From contig WARS01000015.1 of assembly GCA_008933995.1 (NCBI GenBank), forward strand, positions 868,001 to 932,000: a DNA stretch of 64,000 nt, written 5' to 3'. Positions 1 to 13,034 of the stretch are shown here, in pieces. The position numbers and the translations under genes were made by a program. How positions within the stretch are numbered: the stretch's first letter is position 1; each line of letters begins with the position of its first letter. The stretch comes from Datnioides undecimradiatus (taxonomy: Eukaryota > Chordata > Actinopteri > Lobotiformes > Datnioididae). The notes under the pieces were generated by a model. That model searched no databases and was not told the origin of the DNA. It worked only from the letters and a program-made list of their open reading frames with translations.

Positions 1-929
1 GTTGGATTTTAACAGAGTAAAAAGCATAGAGGTGACTTTGCATGCTATGCGTTTTGTGTGTGTGTGTGTGTGTGTGTGAGTGTCCCTGATGGTGGTCTGT
101 GTGTGTGTGTGTGTGCTGCGTGTCACTTCCTATCCTCTAAACAGAGTCCAGGTAGCGGTGTGTGATGGTGCTGTTCTCACTGGAAGGAGATCACTGGCAA
201 GTATGCGCAGAGCCATCTGCACCAGACCTCAGACTGCAACATCTGTGATACTCACGCACACACGCGCACACACGCGCACACACACACACACACACTGGGC
301 CCATCACCATCCCATGAGGAGTATACACTTCTGTCACACTGCTGTGATGTAGCTGTCATATACTGAGCATATGGCACTAACCCTTCCCCCCAAAACCTTA
401 AGGTCCAACGTCAGATGTGACAAGCTATGTAGAATTAGTCTCAATTCTTCTTCGTAATAAAGGGTAGTTATTCACATTATGCTGAGGTCACTCTCATAAC
501 AACTGTCAAATTAGGGCGCATTTTGATTTGATTGCCCAACTACGTGCAGGGAGAGTAAATGATGAGTGATTTTCAGCCTGCAGTTCAATAAAGGCTGATT
601 TGTAATGGCTACGTTGAGTTTGAGTCGATGTTTGAGGTCATTCGAAACTTGCTCTCCCACGCTCGGTGATATTATGGTATGTCGGAGCATGCAGCTGATA
701 ACAGATGAGTGCGGTTATTTTTATCTTATTTAAAACTCAGTGATCCGGTGACATGTCCATACATTCAATGCTGCATCAGTATCTGGGTTGGCTGTATAGG
801 CGAATGATGCGACGTGTGAATCAAATAATATGTGATTTCCCACGCTGGTTATATTTCTGTCTTTTGCTTTTGTTACCGTGTTTGCGTTATGGTGTTTGTT
901 TTGTTTTACAAACATAAAATACATCGCTC

Positions 930-1300
930 GCCTGTGCACGATGAAATTCTCCCGAGCGAGCGAGTCGTGTCAAGAATTCGACCCCGATAAAATACACACA
1001 AGTCAAGCTCTCGGGCCAACACGTATCAAGGCTTCTGCCTCAGATTGACAATGTTTATTTCCCTTAACTTTCACAATGTGAGCTCGGCGGAGCTGCAAAG
1101 TCGCAGCCGCAGCCTCGTGCACGACTCCCATTACGGCTGTTTGCTGAAACGTATTTTTCTTTTTGTCAGTTTGTTGTTGAAGTCGGCCACCTGCATTTCC
1201 CCATGAAGCGTCCCGGACCTTCCGCGCGCACTACTTGAAAATATTGCGCGTGCTCGAGTCGACTGTGATGGCATTCATGTGAGCGTGTGTCTGTGCAGCG
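930..1300. promoter_or_regulatory. CpG-containing GC-rich block
   Basis: Many CpG dinucleotides occur in this interval, including GAGCGAGCGAGTCG and TTCCGCGCGC, in an otherwise CpG-poor neighbourhood. No coding frame goes with it. It could be a distal promoter or enhancer, or simply less methylation-decayed DNA. Confidence 0.3.
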
Positions 1301-1746
1301 GCCCAGACTGTACAGTAGGCTGTCATACAGAGACTAATCACCTCGCTGTGGTGGTGATTGCATATTCGCAGGCTAATTTCTCTGTTGCTTTAAGGGCTGA
1401 TTTGACTATTACCAAGATCCATTGTTAGACTTTTCCACTATTTAACTGTGATCACTGTTATTAGGACATCAGCTGTTAATGAATAAAGAGGTTTTGATTG
1501 TTCTCTTGACTCAAATGCGACTGCAACTCGAGCAGCCACAGAAAGTATTGTTGCCTTCTCAATGCCTACTTTTATAAGCTATAATTTGATTGTACAACTG
1601 TTTTCCCTGTTTGCCTTTTAGATTTTCTGCCTCTTTCTAATCTCCTGGTGGACTTTATTAGCCATTAGAATTCAATAACTCTTCCGTATCCCTATATTAC
1701 ATACTCACAGGCCATGTTTCATTAATTAGTTTTTTTTTATTTAACC

Positions 1747-1770
1747 AAAAAAAAAAAAAAAAAAAAAAAA
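1747..1770. repeat. Poly-A run
   Basis: Twenty-four A residues preceded by a T-rich stretch. It could be the tail of an unrecognisable retroposon, but no element body is visible upstream. Confidence 0.9.
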
Positions 1771-2539
1771 GTCTCTAGCAGGGATGTCTGAATCGAGTTT
1801 TTGTTGCTTATCTCAGTCTGGGGCATTTAATATTGAATATCTGCCAAGTCCCAATCTGATATTTAATATTTTACATAATACAACGTCACATAGCGCATTT
1901 AAACTGAAGTAGGGCTACGTTTAAATTAGCGTAGTTGGCCCAATTTAGATGTGATGTGTTTGACAGCTGAGTAGACTCGTCATTAAAGAAAAAAACCACA
2001 CACACAGGCTGCGTCACAGCTTTTCGTTAATGGATTTCATGGCGTTTTATGTGCAGTGGTTTGTATAGTTTTTTTATATATCTCTGGAGAGGGCGGTTTA
2101 AGTGCGGATCCGTTGCGGCTGAAAAGCTTGCGCCACTGGAATAGGCGCAAAGCTCCGAACCAGGAACTGTCAGTGCACATCTTTAACAGAAACTCCCGGT
2201 GGCTGTTTATTTATCGCTGGGAATCAGTTACGGTGTTTTAATGCGGCGTAGCTATGTGATATAGACAGCTGGTGCACGTGGCAGCTAAGGTTCACAACTG
2301 GAGTGAGCCTTGCGAAGTTAATACCGATCACTTAAAAAATAAAATCCTTAATTGGTCCCGATATCAACCCTGCACATCGACATCGAGGAAACCCCTCGTC
2401 TCTGGTCCCAAATTTCCGATTTCCCGTCTGTGCGCTTGATGGTGAGCGCCCCAATCCTGACTCAGTGCTCGCCTCCCTTTTCCCTCTTCCTCCTCCTCCC
2501 GCTTCTTCACCCCTACCCCCAACCCCACTCCTCTAAAAG

Positions 2540-2795
2540 TGAAAGTGCTGATTGCTTTAAAAGACCATACAGACACGTTGGCAGCCATTATCTATGGTTA
2601 GAGAGGACCAAGCAGAGAGCCAGGCCTTTTATCCCGACGACTCTGCTCTCCCTCCCCTCCCCTCCTCCCTCCCCCCCACCCCTGCTGGTTTGTGTATGTC
2701 AAAGCTGCGTAATTTGGCCCAACGTATGGCCCAGTGAGCCACAGTTAATGAGGGGCTGTTTGAGAGTTAAATGCACATGAATAATCATCTGGGAG
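2540..2795. promoter_or_regulatory. Candidate conserved non-coding element
   Basis: Two segments (2540-2630 and 2690-2795) without simple repeats carry developmental-type motifs such as GTTAATGAGG and CATGAATAATCAT. They flank a polypyrimidine stretch (2641-2685). No credible coding frame is present. Conservation is inferred from texture only. Confidence 0.28.
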
Positions 2796-5573
2796 CTGGA
2801 GCTACAGAGAAAGCGCGCGCGAGAGAGATTTAGATATCAACACATGCAGAACGGGTCGAGGGACTGAGTGATCAGAGACTGACAGCGTGCAGACACGTGT
2901 AGTGGTAACTGTGCCACAGCCCCAGTCAGGATGTTCATGGGGCATTCAGTTACTAGTGAGCATTTCTTTATTTTGAATATAGAAATATCTTTCCATACAT
3001 GCATTTGCACAGTGGATGCATTACATTTCACACGTCACCTCAACATTTGTTCCTTTTCTAATATTTGTTTCAGACTTAAGTTTTTTGACATGCAAACGAT
3101 TATTAGGTAATTCACACTGAACCGGCGCTGACAAAGAAGCAGAAAACTAGTGCCGATGCCACAGAATTAGCACTTTTGTCACTAACAAAGGGAGAAGATT
3201 TCTGTGTTTTTCCTCCAAGGGAAGAGCACATGTGTCTGAAATGGACTTCCAGAGGCTGGGGTGGGGTGGGGGGGACTAAATAAATAATATAAACCTGATG
3301 TTCAGCAGTGCTGCCCTAGGATATAAGAATCCTTAGTGATGCAATTAGCTCTATTGAATATCTGGTGTGGTGGCTTTGGCTGCTAAATGGCCTGTTGTTG
3401 ACATGTTTGCGGGCTTGTCAGGTGTTCGCAGGGTGGGTGGATGTGTAGATTCCTCTCTGAGGGAAATGAGCAACACTGGTTCCACAGGGACCCAAAGGAA
3501 AAATGTGTAACAGGTCCAGAAATGAAAAGCGGATGTTAAATCTGCATCTGCCTTTCATCTTAAAGTTGCTCCGACATGTTTCCGTCCGCTGTTGTTTGTA
3601 AGTGTATGTTGACGTTTTCAGTTTAAGTCGTCTCCCAATTATAGCAAGTCCAATGAATAAGAGCCGCAGAATCAAGAGCTGAGTACTGAATCCACATATT
3701 ATCCCACTGCTGATTTAACACACTAATTAGACCGTGGTGCAGGGGTGTTTAAACACGCAGGGATCCCTGTGTTCCAACAAAGGCTCACTCTGCCCAGCAC
3801 CAGCTATCAGGGAGAAGGAGTGTAATGGTAAAAGTCAAAACAGGGCCATTCATTTGCTCTTGTTGAGCTAAGTGCATTCTTGGCTCACAGTCGGGGGGCA
3901 TCGCACCAGACTGCGCGGCTAAAGCCAGAGAGCCCATTTGTGGAGGCAAATGTCACCATGTCACACCGCCCTGCATCTCTGCATCTTTCTCTTTCTGGCT
4001 GGTACCCTGCCGTGCCCTTCAGCTGTAACTCTTTCTCTGTGTGTTTACATCTGTTTCTCCTTCTCTCCCTCTCCCTATTTCAACCTGTGTCTCACGCTCA
4101 AGCCCCTCATCCTGTCCATCTCTCTGTCTTTCAAATCAGTTACTGCTTAGCACTGAAGCGTTCTCTCTCCCCACATTGTATCTGCCTCAACAGCCCTCCA
4201 AATGTTACCCTCACGGCTTAGCTTGTTTTGTGTCTACCTCTTTCCATTTCTCTTCCGGCGCTGCCTTTTTCTTGCCAGTCATCATTCAGCCTCGGCTGAA
4301 CTGTAAAAGCCGGTAGCTTTTTCATAACATTGCACTCTCTCTCACCCTCGGTCTCCCTCCGTCCGCCCTCCCTTTCTTCCTCAGTCAGCCAGTGGACATT
4401 TTCTGGTGTGTTTATAACACAGAAACCGAAGCTTAACCGAAGGAGAGTGATCAAGGCAAAGATGGAGAGTGATCTCCCTTTATCCCTCCCGTCCCTCGCT
4501 CATCCTTTCTCCCCGTTGCTCTTCCTCCCTCCCTTCGCTCGGGTGTCACGGAGACTGTTTCATCTTTCCGGTGCCTGTTTGCATTGCAACCAGAGCGCGC
4601 CCCATGGTTTGCATGTTGCCACTCTATCACAAAACCAAACAGTGAGTGTGTGCTCTCGGACCGGCAAAATGTTTTATAAGGCAGTAACCGCGTGTGTGGA
4701 GCTGCCAAGATAATGAATAGGCGACGCAGCTCATGCATGCTAATGTTATGTTGTAAGCAGTTTTGTTGACAAGTGCTAATACTTCTTTCATACTATCATC
4801 AAAAGCAGCTAATACAACAGCCATTACTCCATAGCACTCCATGCAAGACATGATGGATTGTGACCTTAATATAGGTTAGCCGAGTTTTGAAAGTTAAACA
4901 ACCTGCAATAAATCACTGAATTATTACAATGCGCTTTAATTGGTTAAGGACTGTTTATTTCCTAAAGAGGTAGGAAAAATTGGGTTTCTGCACTTTTTAA
5001 TTTGCAAAGTGCATTTTCATTACAAATGGCAGTTTAATATTACCCTCCTTTGTCATGCAAAATACGCAACACACTGGCAATCTATTAATTGGACAAAAAT
5101 GCGGTGCCAGCGTAAATCCTCCTCCTCTCTCACCCTGTCTCTCTGTCTCTCTCTCTTTCCCCCCTCTCTCTCTCTCTCTCTCTACCTCTCGGGTGGTAAG
5201 AGCTGGTAACATCTATCAGAACCAGAGACCAGGGAGACAAAGTTAAACACTCTCCCTCACTCCATGCCAGTCCTTATCTGCTGATGAAAATACAACACAA
5301 CAGAGTATAAATAAAGGCAAAATAAAAATGACAGGCCATTGTCTGCTCTATGCCAGTAGCTTATTAAGAGATAGTAAATATGAGGGACATGCTTGGTAAT
5401 TATGCCTGCCCCCTGTTGGTTTTGGATTTCAGCTCTTCTTTACAGCAGCACTGCATGATTCATGCAGTGGAGACTGAAGCTGCTGCTTAGTCCCCCCCCC
5501 CCGCATTGAAAACATCTTTAAACTCTTAGGAAATACTGTATTTGTAAAACTGTGTGGGTGTATCTGACGTATT

Positions 5574-5607
<34 letters not shown>

Positions 5608-8600
5608 GCCGTACCACTCACTTTTTCTTTTTGCAACTTGCGTGTCTTGTCTTGCATGTTTTTGACTTTACTTTGCGTGAACGATCTGCATTTCAGGACG
5701 GCAGTTGTTCAGCTTATGGAGAAAAAAATCATGGTGTGCTCAAAAGAATGCCCTACAAAACACGCACACTGCATCGAAGTTGGACATGCATAGTACAAAC
5801 TGACTACTGCATACACAAAGTAAAATGTTTGACCGCCAATCAATTTAGAACTAAAAGCCAATTTAAGCACCACAGTGTTTTATCGTGCTCATGAACTTGC
5901 AGACATACTTGATTGCAGCCTTTCTCCAGAATGTCTTGATTTGCGACACTGAACATCACAGTTTTCCTTTAACTTGAGCTGTCCGTTTCTTTACCCTTAC
6001 CATCAACTTCATGTCAACGTCACCCATTTGTTTATCGACCATATTTAGATGAGAGGGTGGAGCTTTCATGTATACATGCTGCTATGTCTGTATTCTGATT
6101 GGCAGTTGCCCTGGTAGCCACATGTCAATCGTAAGAGCATACCCTGCTGAGGAAATAAATCAGGTGAGAAGTTGGGACATTTTCTCATACACTTGCATGC
6201 AAAACTGATGGCCATCAGAAAGAATGTGGTTTTGAGGGACATCAGCATTAGATTTCACTTTTCGAACCTGTCCTGCTATGTCTGTTAGAAACATTTCATC
6301 TTGCTGCAAATTAAAACGTTGCAGTCGCTGAGTCGGTAAGGAATTTTGTGCCAACTGTGCCAACATGAGCGCCTTTACAATTAGCATCTGAATGAATTTA
6401 AATGTGCGTTTTAAAATAATTTGTTTTTTGGCGTGTGAGCACGTGTTCTCGAGTTTGACTTGTGAGATCTCCGATCTAACAAATCGCTATCAGCAGAGAT
6501 CTGCCGGTTAAAAGCTGATTCATTTGTTTTTGTTTCTCTTGAATGAAGTTCACATATGGGTGAAAATGATGTGAGTCTTGAAAACTGAGACTAGAGTGGC
6601 GTACGGCTCCCTGATGGCGGCATTACGACACGTTGCCAGCTGGCTTTGACAGGGCGCCACCCAGACATGTCACAGTGCTGTCCTGTGTCTCTAACCCCAG
6701 CCAGCACACGCGCACACACACACACACAACATGCAACACACAAGTCACACACACTCTATATCCCCTCGAGGCCATCACTCACCCGTCATTCTTCGATGCC
6801 TCGTAGACCAATCAGATGCCGTCTCATGAGACACAGTGTCACACATTTAAGGATGCATGACAAAGTGCTCCTTGATTTCCCAGTGGCCACTGTCTGCAGC
6901 CTGCTCTCACTTCTAAACACGCACAAACGTACACACACACGTGCTCACACCCGCAACATGCTTTCATATGTGATAGAGGATGCATGTCAAAGGCTATTAA
7001 ATGCTGAAAGTTAAGCTTAGCAGGCGCCTTAGGTCCATTTACAGCTGGTAAAGACAGTGAGGGAACGTGTTTATTAGAGGACGTTTGCCACTTACGCGAC
7101 AAATTAAAACCAGGACAGCAACTTTCTCGGTCCAAACTTTTAAAGCCAGCCTAACACTGAGCTCTTCTCTCCCACTATACATCCCAGCTGCAGTGTAGTG
7201 CAGCAAACAAGGCCAGCCGCCGGGCACTAAAAGCGTGCAGCTTCGACTCATATAAGATGTGAGGCCATAACCACCCAGTCACCGGGCTATTTTAGACTGC
7301 TCTTGGTTTGGCTTTGGACCCCGATTCATTCTGCAGCAGGGAAACATCCACGGCCCACCAGCACGCCCCCACCGATGGAGAGAGGCTTTTCTTTGATGTT
7401 GACATTTTCAAACAAGGAAAAAGCTCTGTGGTTGACCTGTGTTCTCGCTCTCCCTCTCCCCCTGTGTGTTCCTCTCCCGTTCTCTTACTTTTCCTCTGTC
7501 GTGTGTGTGCGTATATTGCATTGAGCCAAGCTAAATGATGGGGCCAGTGAGGTACTGCAGAATACTTTCACTATTAGAATAGGGAGAGAGAAAAGGGAAT
7601 TAGTAATAGCAGTAGTCTGTTCAAGTTGCACGGGTCTCAAAGGTACCTCTACATGACCCACAAAAACAGTGATTTTGTTCAGGGAAAAGGCATTTTGGAC
7701 CCATTACTCAAGCCATTGTGGTTGTGCACTCGTATGAAACAAGGCGGAGAGGGTGGGGGTAAAGGCGAGGAAAGGTATAGCACCAAAGCTCAATTGCAAA
7801 CGTAGCTTTTATGCTGGATGAAAGCAGAACTTCAATTGGCGAGAGCTTTCAGGGTCCTGTGTATGGGTTGCATTGAAGAAAGGCATACAGTAATGTTACA
7901 AAGCCATTTGTGCCACACTTTGCACAATTACAGCCTTTTCTCTAAAAATGCGTTGTTTATAATAGGTGACTGAGACAACAATTGCGCCGGAGTAGCTTTG
8001 AAGCTGAGGGCTCTGTAGAGAGTCGGCACAATGCACCAAACGCGTGACAATGAAGAAGAGCATAATCTTCATAAACCAACAGCGAGTCACCATTTAACCG
8101 TCATTGTGTGTAGTGTGTATAATCGTGAATAATGTTGTATATGTGCGAGTGTTTTTAAATCTGTGTATTTGTGCAGATGTGTTTGTGCTTGTGACTATCT
8201 CGGGGTTTGCCTTTTTCAAAATGAGCACAAAGTGCAATGAGACAGAAGTCTGTCCTCCCACCAAACTCCACTATCAATCCCAACCATTTAGTGTTTACTG
8301 CACTGACTGGGGCAACAGCGGCATGATGTTCTGACACCAGCTGCTGTGAATCCACCGTCTTTTAGCCAGCTATATGACACAGTAATTGTTTGTGACACAA
8401 TGCCTGCACTTATCCTCAAACCAACACTGTCTCAGGCTTATGTGAGATAAATCAGTCATAAATCAATTTGCCAAACCGTATATCCTGAGCTGGCTTTTCA
8501 AACCGGCTCTGTTTTGGTAATGGAGTAATCCTTTTTAATAGAAAATACACACACCCACACTGTTCTTTTTACAGAGTTTGATGGATTAGCTTTTCTGCCG

Positions 8601-9999
8601 AATTCCATGCATGACATCCTGGAGTGGAAATCCAGGTGTGGTGATCCTTTTCCCTTTTTTTTTATTCTCAGGGAGCTGGAAATCGCAGACTGGGTGGGTG
8701 ATAAGCCATTAAAATGATGAGAGAGAGAGAGAGAGAGTTGTAGGCAGGCTTGCGTGCATGTTTTTCATTATAATTGCTGATACGTACACTAGTTAAGTCT
8801 AATCTTAACTGACATTTGTGATATTTAAGTAACTAGGCGTGTCTTCTTTATTAAATATTACAGTAAAGTTTTGCTTTCAGTGTTTTAACTAAATATCATG
8901 CGCCACGTTCACAATAATGCATAATGACCGCAGTGTTGCAACTGGACCGCAAATGTCGTGATCTCGGCAACGCTGGTATCTTTTTTATTCAAGCTTTTTG
9001 AATGAAGGAGCTCCTTTAAACGCACCCGATAGCGAGCATACTCACTCATGTAAAATGCTATAACGCTGTCACTCCAACGTGATTGATCCTCATTCTGCCA
9101 ATTAACCAGAGAGGTGAAAAGTTGAAATGGTTCACAACGACGTCTTCCAACAATAGGATTCATCACCTCTCAGCCATTTGTCTTTCATCCGTCCCTTTCT
9201 GCCTTGCTTCACCTCACTACTTCATCCTCTCCTTCATGGATACACGTCCTCGGGTGGAGTCTGGAAGGGGGGGGGGTGTTGTCGGAGGGGGGAGTCAGGT
9301 GCAGCTCAGGTGCGCTGCAGACAAAGGCAACGAGAGTGCAAGTGAAGCTACTGTGACCGCATCTATTTAGCTCCAGCCGTCTATGGCTAAAACACTGACG
9401 ATGGCCATTCAGCGACTCACTGCTGTTTTCTTTAGCCAATCACGAGGCGTGACGTTGGGAAGTGAAAGTACCTGCAGCCACGTTCCGCCCGGCCTCAGGC
9501 GTGACCGACAGGCCTGTCAGCAAGTGACATGAAACACCTGGGTGAGAAAAACAGCCAGCGCAGCCGGGGCTGCTCGCATGTTTCACTGCCGTCTGAATCA
9601 GCTATTTGTTGTTTTGTCTTTGCACTTTGGATTTGGGCCAATAAGGAGAATCGGGACGGTTGAACTCCATCAGTGGGTTCACCTCTTTCTGTGGCACGTC
9701 CTGCATCCTGAAGCTGACTTCCAATTCAGCTGCACGCAGCTGGGTCGGTTCACACCCTTGTGTACTCCAGTCTAGTACCAGCAGACACAGTTGAAAGGAC
9801 ACACATTCAAACACGCACATGCATACGCACATGCTGTAAGTGTGTGGGAGGCGCACTGACTTACTGCTTCTTCTCACACACAAACATAGAGAGGGAGGCG
9901 CGCAGCCGCCCACAGAGACACCTTTTCACACACTTTACACCTCGAGAAGATCACTATCCTGAGGATTTATAGATCCTAATAGACATTCCTTGCAGTGCC
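2796..9999. other. Non-coding stretch with short simple repeats
   Basis: It contains polypyrimidine-rich DNA at about 4040-4540, a CT run at 5164-5183, a CA tract at 5575-5604, and a GA tract at about 8718-8738. Open frames here are short, overlap on both strands, and follow the pyrimidine bias. I see no supported gene, RNA gene or intact mobile element. Confidence 0.6.
5575..5604. repeat. CA microsatellite
   Basis: Fifteen CA units. Confidence 0.95.
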
Positions 10000-10560
10000 C
10001 TGGATGAGATGTCAGAATTGATGGCATGCAGACTTTTATTACCTGGTATGGTGTGTGTAATTAGGTTAAATAGATGGGGTTGGACACGCATGGTAAAGGC
10101 TACATTTCTCACCCTGGCTGGATTTATTGGCCACGCTCCGCTCTCCGAGCTCTGCTCTAATGCACTCATTTGCATGGGGGCACATGTAGCTGATGTGTGT
10201 ATTACTGTTACGTCAACTGCTAAGCACAATGACAAGGGCCGGCTCATGAATAGTTTGGTTCAGTGGTTGGCAACGGCCTGGCCCGCCAACTGCCTATTAG
10301 CTATGATATGAAAGCTGCCTGGCAAGTGTGAGATTGATACTTGACACGTCGAACAAAGCTCATTGTCATTGTAATTACTATACGTTGAGTCTTAATTTCA
10401 TGGTCGTCCATATTGCCAGCGTGATAGGGCTGTCTGTTACTTACATCTTCAGTAACAGCTGTCTATTCAGCCAGTGTATCCATCCGCCTTTCATATGTTC
10501 AACAGTCTCAGAAATAACGACTTCATAATGACTATAATCACCTCAGATGTAATTATAATG
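10000..10560. promoter_or_regulatory. Candidate conserved non-coding element with homeodomain and octamer sites
   Basis: About 560 bases free of simple repeats. It has a TAATTA core at 10058-10063 and an exact POU octamer ATTTGCAT at 10168-10175, plus AT-rich cores near 10370 (GTAATTACTA) and 10550. Texture and motif density resemble vertebrate developmental enhancers. No coding frame competes for the interval. Confidence 0.35.
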
Positions 10561-11184
10561 CATAGCCATTGGTACAATTAAACTGTATTTTCCGAAGAAA
10601 CATACCACTTTTTTTCTTCCTCCAGATGTCCAATCAAGTGTAAATCACAGATAAACTAATAGCAGAGGACTATATGTGTTATGACCCGTTCATTGAATAG
10701 ACTTTAAAAGGAATCACTTTATACCAGTTACTCTGTCATTTGCTGGAGGGTCCGTCCCATCTGTCTGTTAAGGACAAGCTGATAATGAAGTGTATTTGAT
10801 GAAGTAAGTTGATAATGAGAGCTAGCCGGCCAGCAGTAATGACAGTGTAGGAGTAGAGACAGTGGCAGTAGCCTGCAGTGGTGGATGTTACTGTTCAGAC
10901 TTTTCTGACCTTCACAGATTCCAGTTTCCCCTCCAATACCCATCATCAGATTGAATCATTGAGGAGGCGTGTGCGCTCGTACTGGCGCGCTTGTGGGAGT
11001 GTGTGCGCGCGTGCATATATGGCGGGATGATCTCATTCACCAAGGTCTCCCCCCTCCTAGTTTGCGGGGAACAAAAATAATCTTGCAAAGAGGGACGTTC
11101 ACATTCACACGCATTCATGCACACAGCCCGCCTCTGACTTCAAGGCCAGGCAATTGGCTTGGAGCAGCTGAACCATGTTACTCT

Positions 11185-11210
11185 ACACACACACACACAC
11201 ACACACACAC
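11185..11210. repeat. CA microsatellite
   Basis: Thirteen AC units. Confidence 0.95.
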
Positions 11211-12299
11211 GAACACACATGCAGGCTCCGACTCCCATTTCCTTGAACCTGGCTACTTGCCTGTGCATCAGGACGAGCTCTGTAAGCCCTCCACTGGGAG
11301 GTGGGATGCATAGCGAAGCAATTTGTCTAATATCTCCTGCATCCTCTCTCCCTCTTTCTGTCCACCTACCTGTCTTTATTTTCTATCCCGTGCATGCACA
11401 CGCACTATTTCTTCCCCTCATCCGCTTCCACTCTTGCCTTTCATCCCCCTCCTTTCTCATACTCAACTGCTACACGCTCACCACTTTCTTTCTCCCTGTT
11501 CCACCCTTCCTCACCCCCCCCCTCAGGCTGGGAGACACCACAGAGGGGTCTGCCGAAGACAGGGCCCATTGACAGGCTAGAGTGGCAGTAACTTATTGTC
11601 TATTGATGGAGTGTGACAAATCATGTGGGAACGCAGGGGTGCGTGGCAGTGAGAGCCGGGGTGTTGAGTACGTGAGCGTGCCTGCGTGTGTGCTTGCATC
11701 TGAGATGTGTGTGCCTGTGCGTCTGTGTATGTATGCCCGCATGTGTTTGTGCCTTTTTGTCTCTGTGCCTGTGTGTGTGTGTGTGTGTGTGTTTGCGCGT
11801 AACGTCTTAGTGTGGGGCAGGCGGGCATAGCCGAGACCCTTCACAGCTCATTTAGCCCAAATGGGGCCACCTGGGTGGTGAGGGAGCTCAGCGGGGCGGC
11901 CCTGGCACTCTGGAGCCCCGCTGACAGCCCCCAAATATAGGGGCTCCGTCGGCCTATTAATCAACACAGCCACTCTGACAAATCACCACAACTATGACCT
12001 AATGAGAGGAAGAGAGAGGAATGAAGGAAAGGAAAGAGGTAGAGACATAATGGAGGAGGTGGAGGGGGCACAAGGAGTATATGGATAAAGGTGGAGGGGC
12101 TCTAAGCATGGAGGCTAAGAAGTGACAGAGAGAGCAGGGGCTTAATGAAAAGGAAATGAAAGAAGGAGTAGCTTGACATCGCGACTGGCAGTGCGGGCCA
12201 TGGGGGTAAGCCATGAAGTAATGAGAGGAGAATGCTAACACAGTTGTCATCCAGAGCTGATCCTCGGTTCTCCGGTCCTACTCACCGCAAACCAATTGA

Positions 12300-12530
12300 T
12301 TGGTTATGAAAGCCCAAATCATGCACTCCAAAAATGTAACACAGTGGATTAGCAAGCGGCCGCTCAGTTCTACCGATTCCCCGTCGCTGGGAAATAAATT
12401 AGACTACAAATGCTTTCGAGACACTTTTTTGCAGATGCTTCAGAGCAAATTAGAGGTGAGAAGACGTTTGAGTTTGAAAGCAAACAACATTGATGTATGT
12501 CTCCTTCTCTGGTTCCCACCCTGAGGTGAG
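12300..12530. promoter_or_regulatory. Candidate conserved non-coding element
   Basis: A repeat-free segment with AT-rich cores such as GGAAATAAATTAGACTACAA. It has an open frame on + but neither a splice context nor a familiar peptide, so regulatory sequence is the better reading. Confidence 0.25.
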
Positions 12531-12589
12531 CTAGCATCTAATCTCTCCACTACCAATCTCAGGTCCAAATCACATTAGCCGGGATCAGA

Positions 12590-12960
12590 GGTGAAACTGG
12601 AGCTTTTCAACAGCAGCCTGTTCTCACTAATGAACCCCCATGGCCATCCACTGCATATTACAGCCACACTGAGTGAGGGGGAGAAACTTTTGCAATAATC
12701 ATTATGTAATTGCACAATGCCCGGGTTTCCATTGCCCTGACATTTCGAGGGCTCGATAGCAATATCTTTATGCTTCTCTATAGGGAATATGTTTGGAATG
12801 GTTGTACTGTATGTGATTGATGGTTTTCTGAGGCTAAGCAATCTGCTTCATTGTAATTATATCGCGCAGTGTCCTTCTGAAGTTTATAGCGCACAATATT
12901 AGTTTATTTGCAGCGAATTTTGTGTTGAGAACCCAGATTGACTTGGCTGACATTGATTGT
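12590..12960. promoter_or_regulatory. Candidate conserved non-coding element
   Basis: About 370 bases without simple repeats. They include ATTATGTAATTGCACAAT-type sequence near 12700 and AATTATATCGCGC near 12856. The mix of AT-rich cores with intact CpGs suggests constraint. Confidence 0.3.
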
Positions 12961-13000
12961 GTTTGCTTAAGTGACCCAGCTGTTAAGTCACTCAGTCGAG

Positions 13001-13005
<5 letters not shown>

Positions 13006-13034
<29 letters not shown>
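13006..13034. repeat. CA microsatellite
   Basis: About fourteen CA units. Confidence 0.95.

Larger units (their letters stand above)
1..2540. other. Non-coding stretch: microsatellites, a CpG-containing block, poly-A
   Basis: TG tracts lie at 55-78 and 98-115, and a CA/CG tract at about 254-295. Bases 930-1300 are richer in CpG than their surroundings. A 24-base A run lies at 1747-1770. No exon-like frame with plausible splice sites was seen. If the upstream gene is real, this may be intron. Confidence 0.6.

Noticed and set aside
2352-2780. 142-codon + strand frame
   Set aside because: Much of it is Pro/Ser/Leu-rich sequence from CT-rich DNA; no homology or splice signals were seen.
9602-9913. 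103-codon minus-strand frame with a protein-like second half
   Set aside because: The first half is CA-repeat translation, no splice site marks the change, and I recognise no family.
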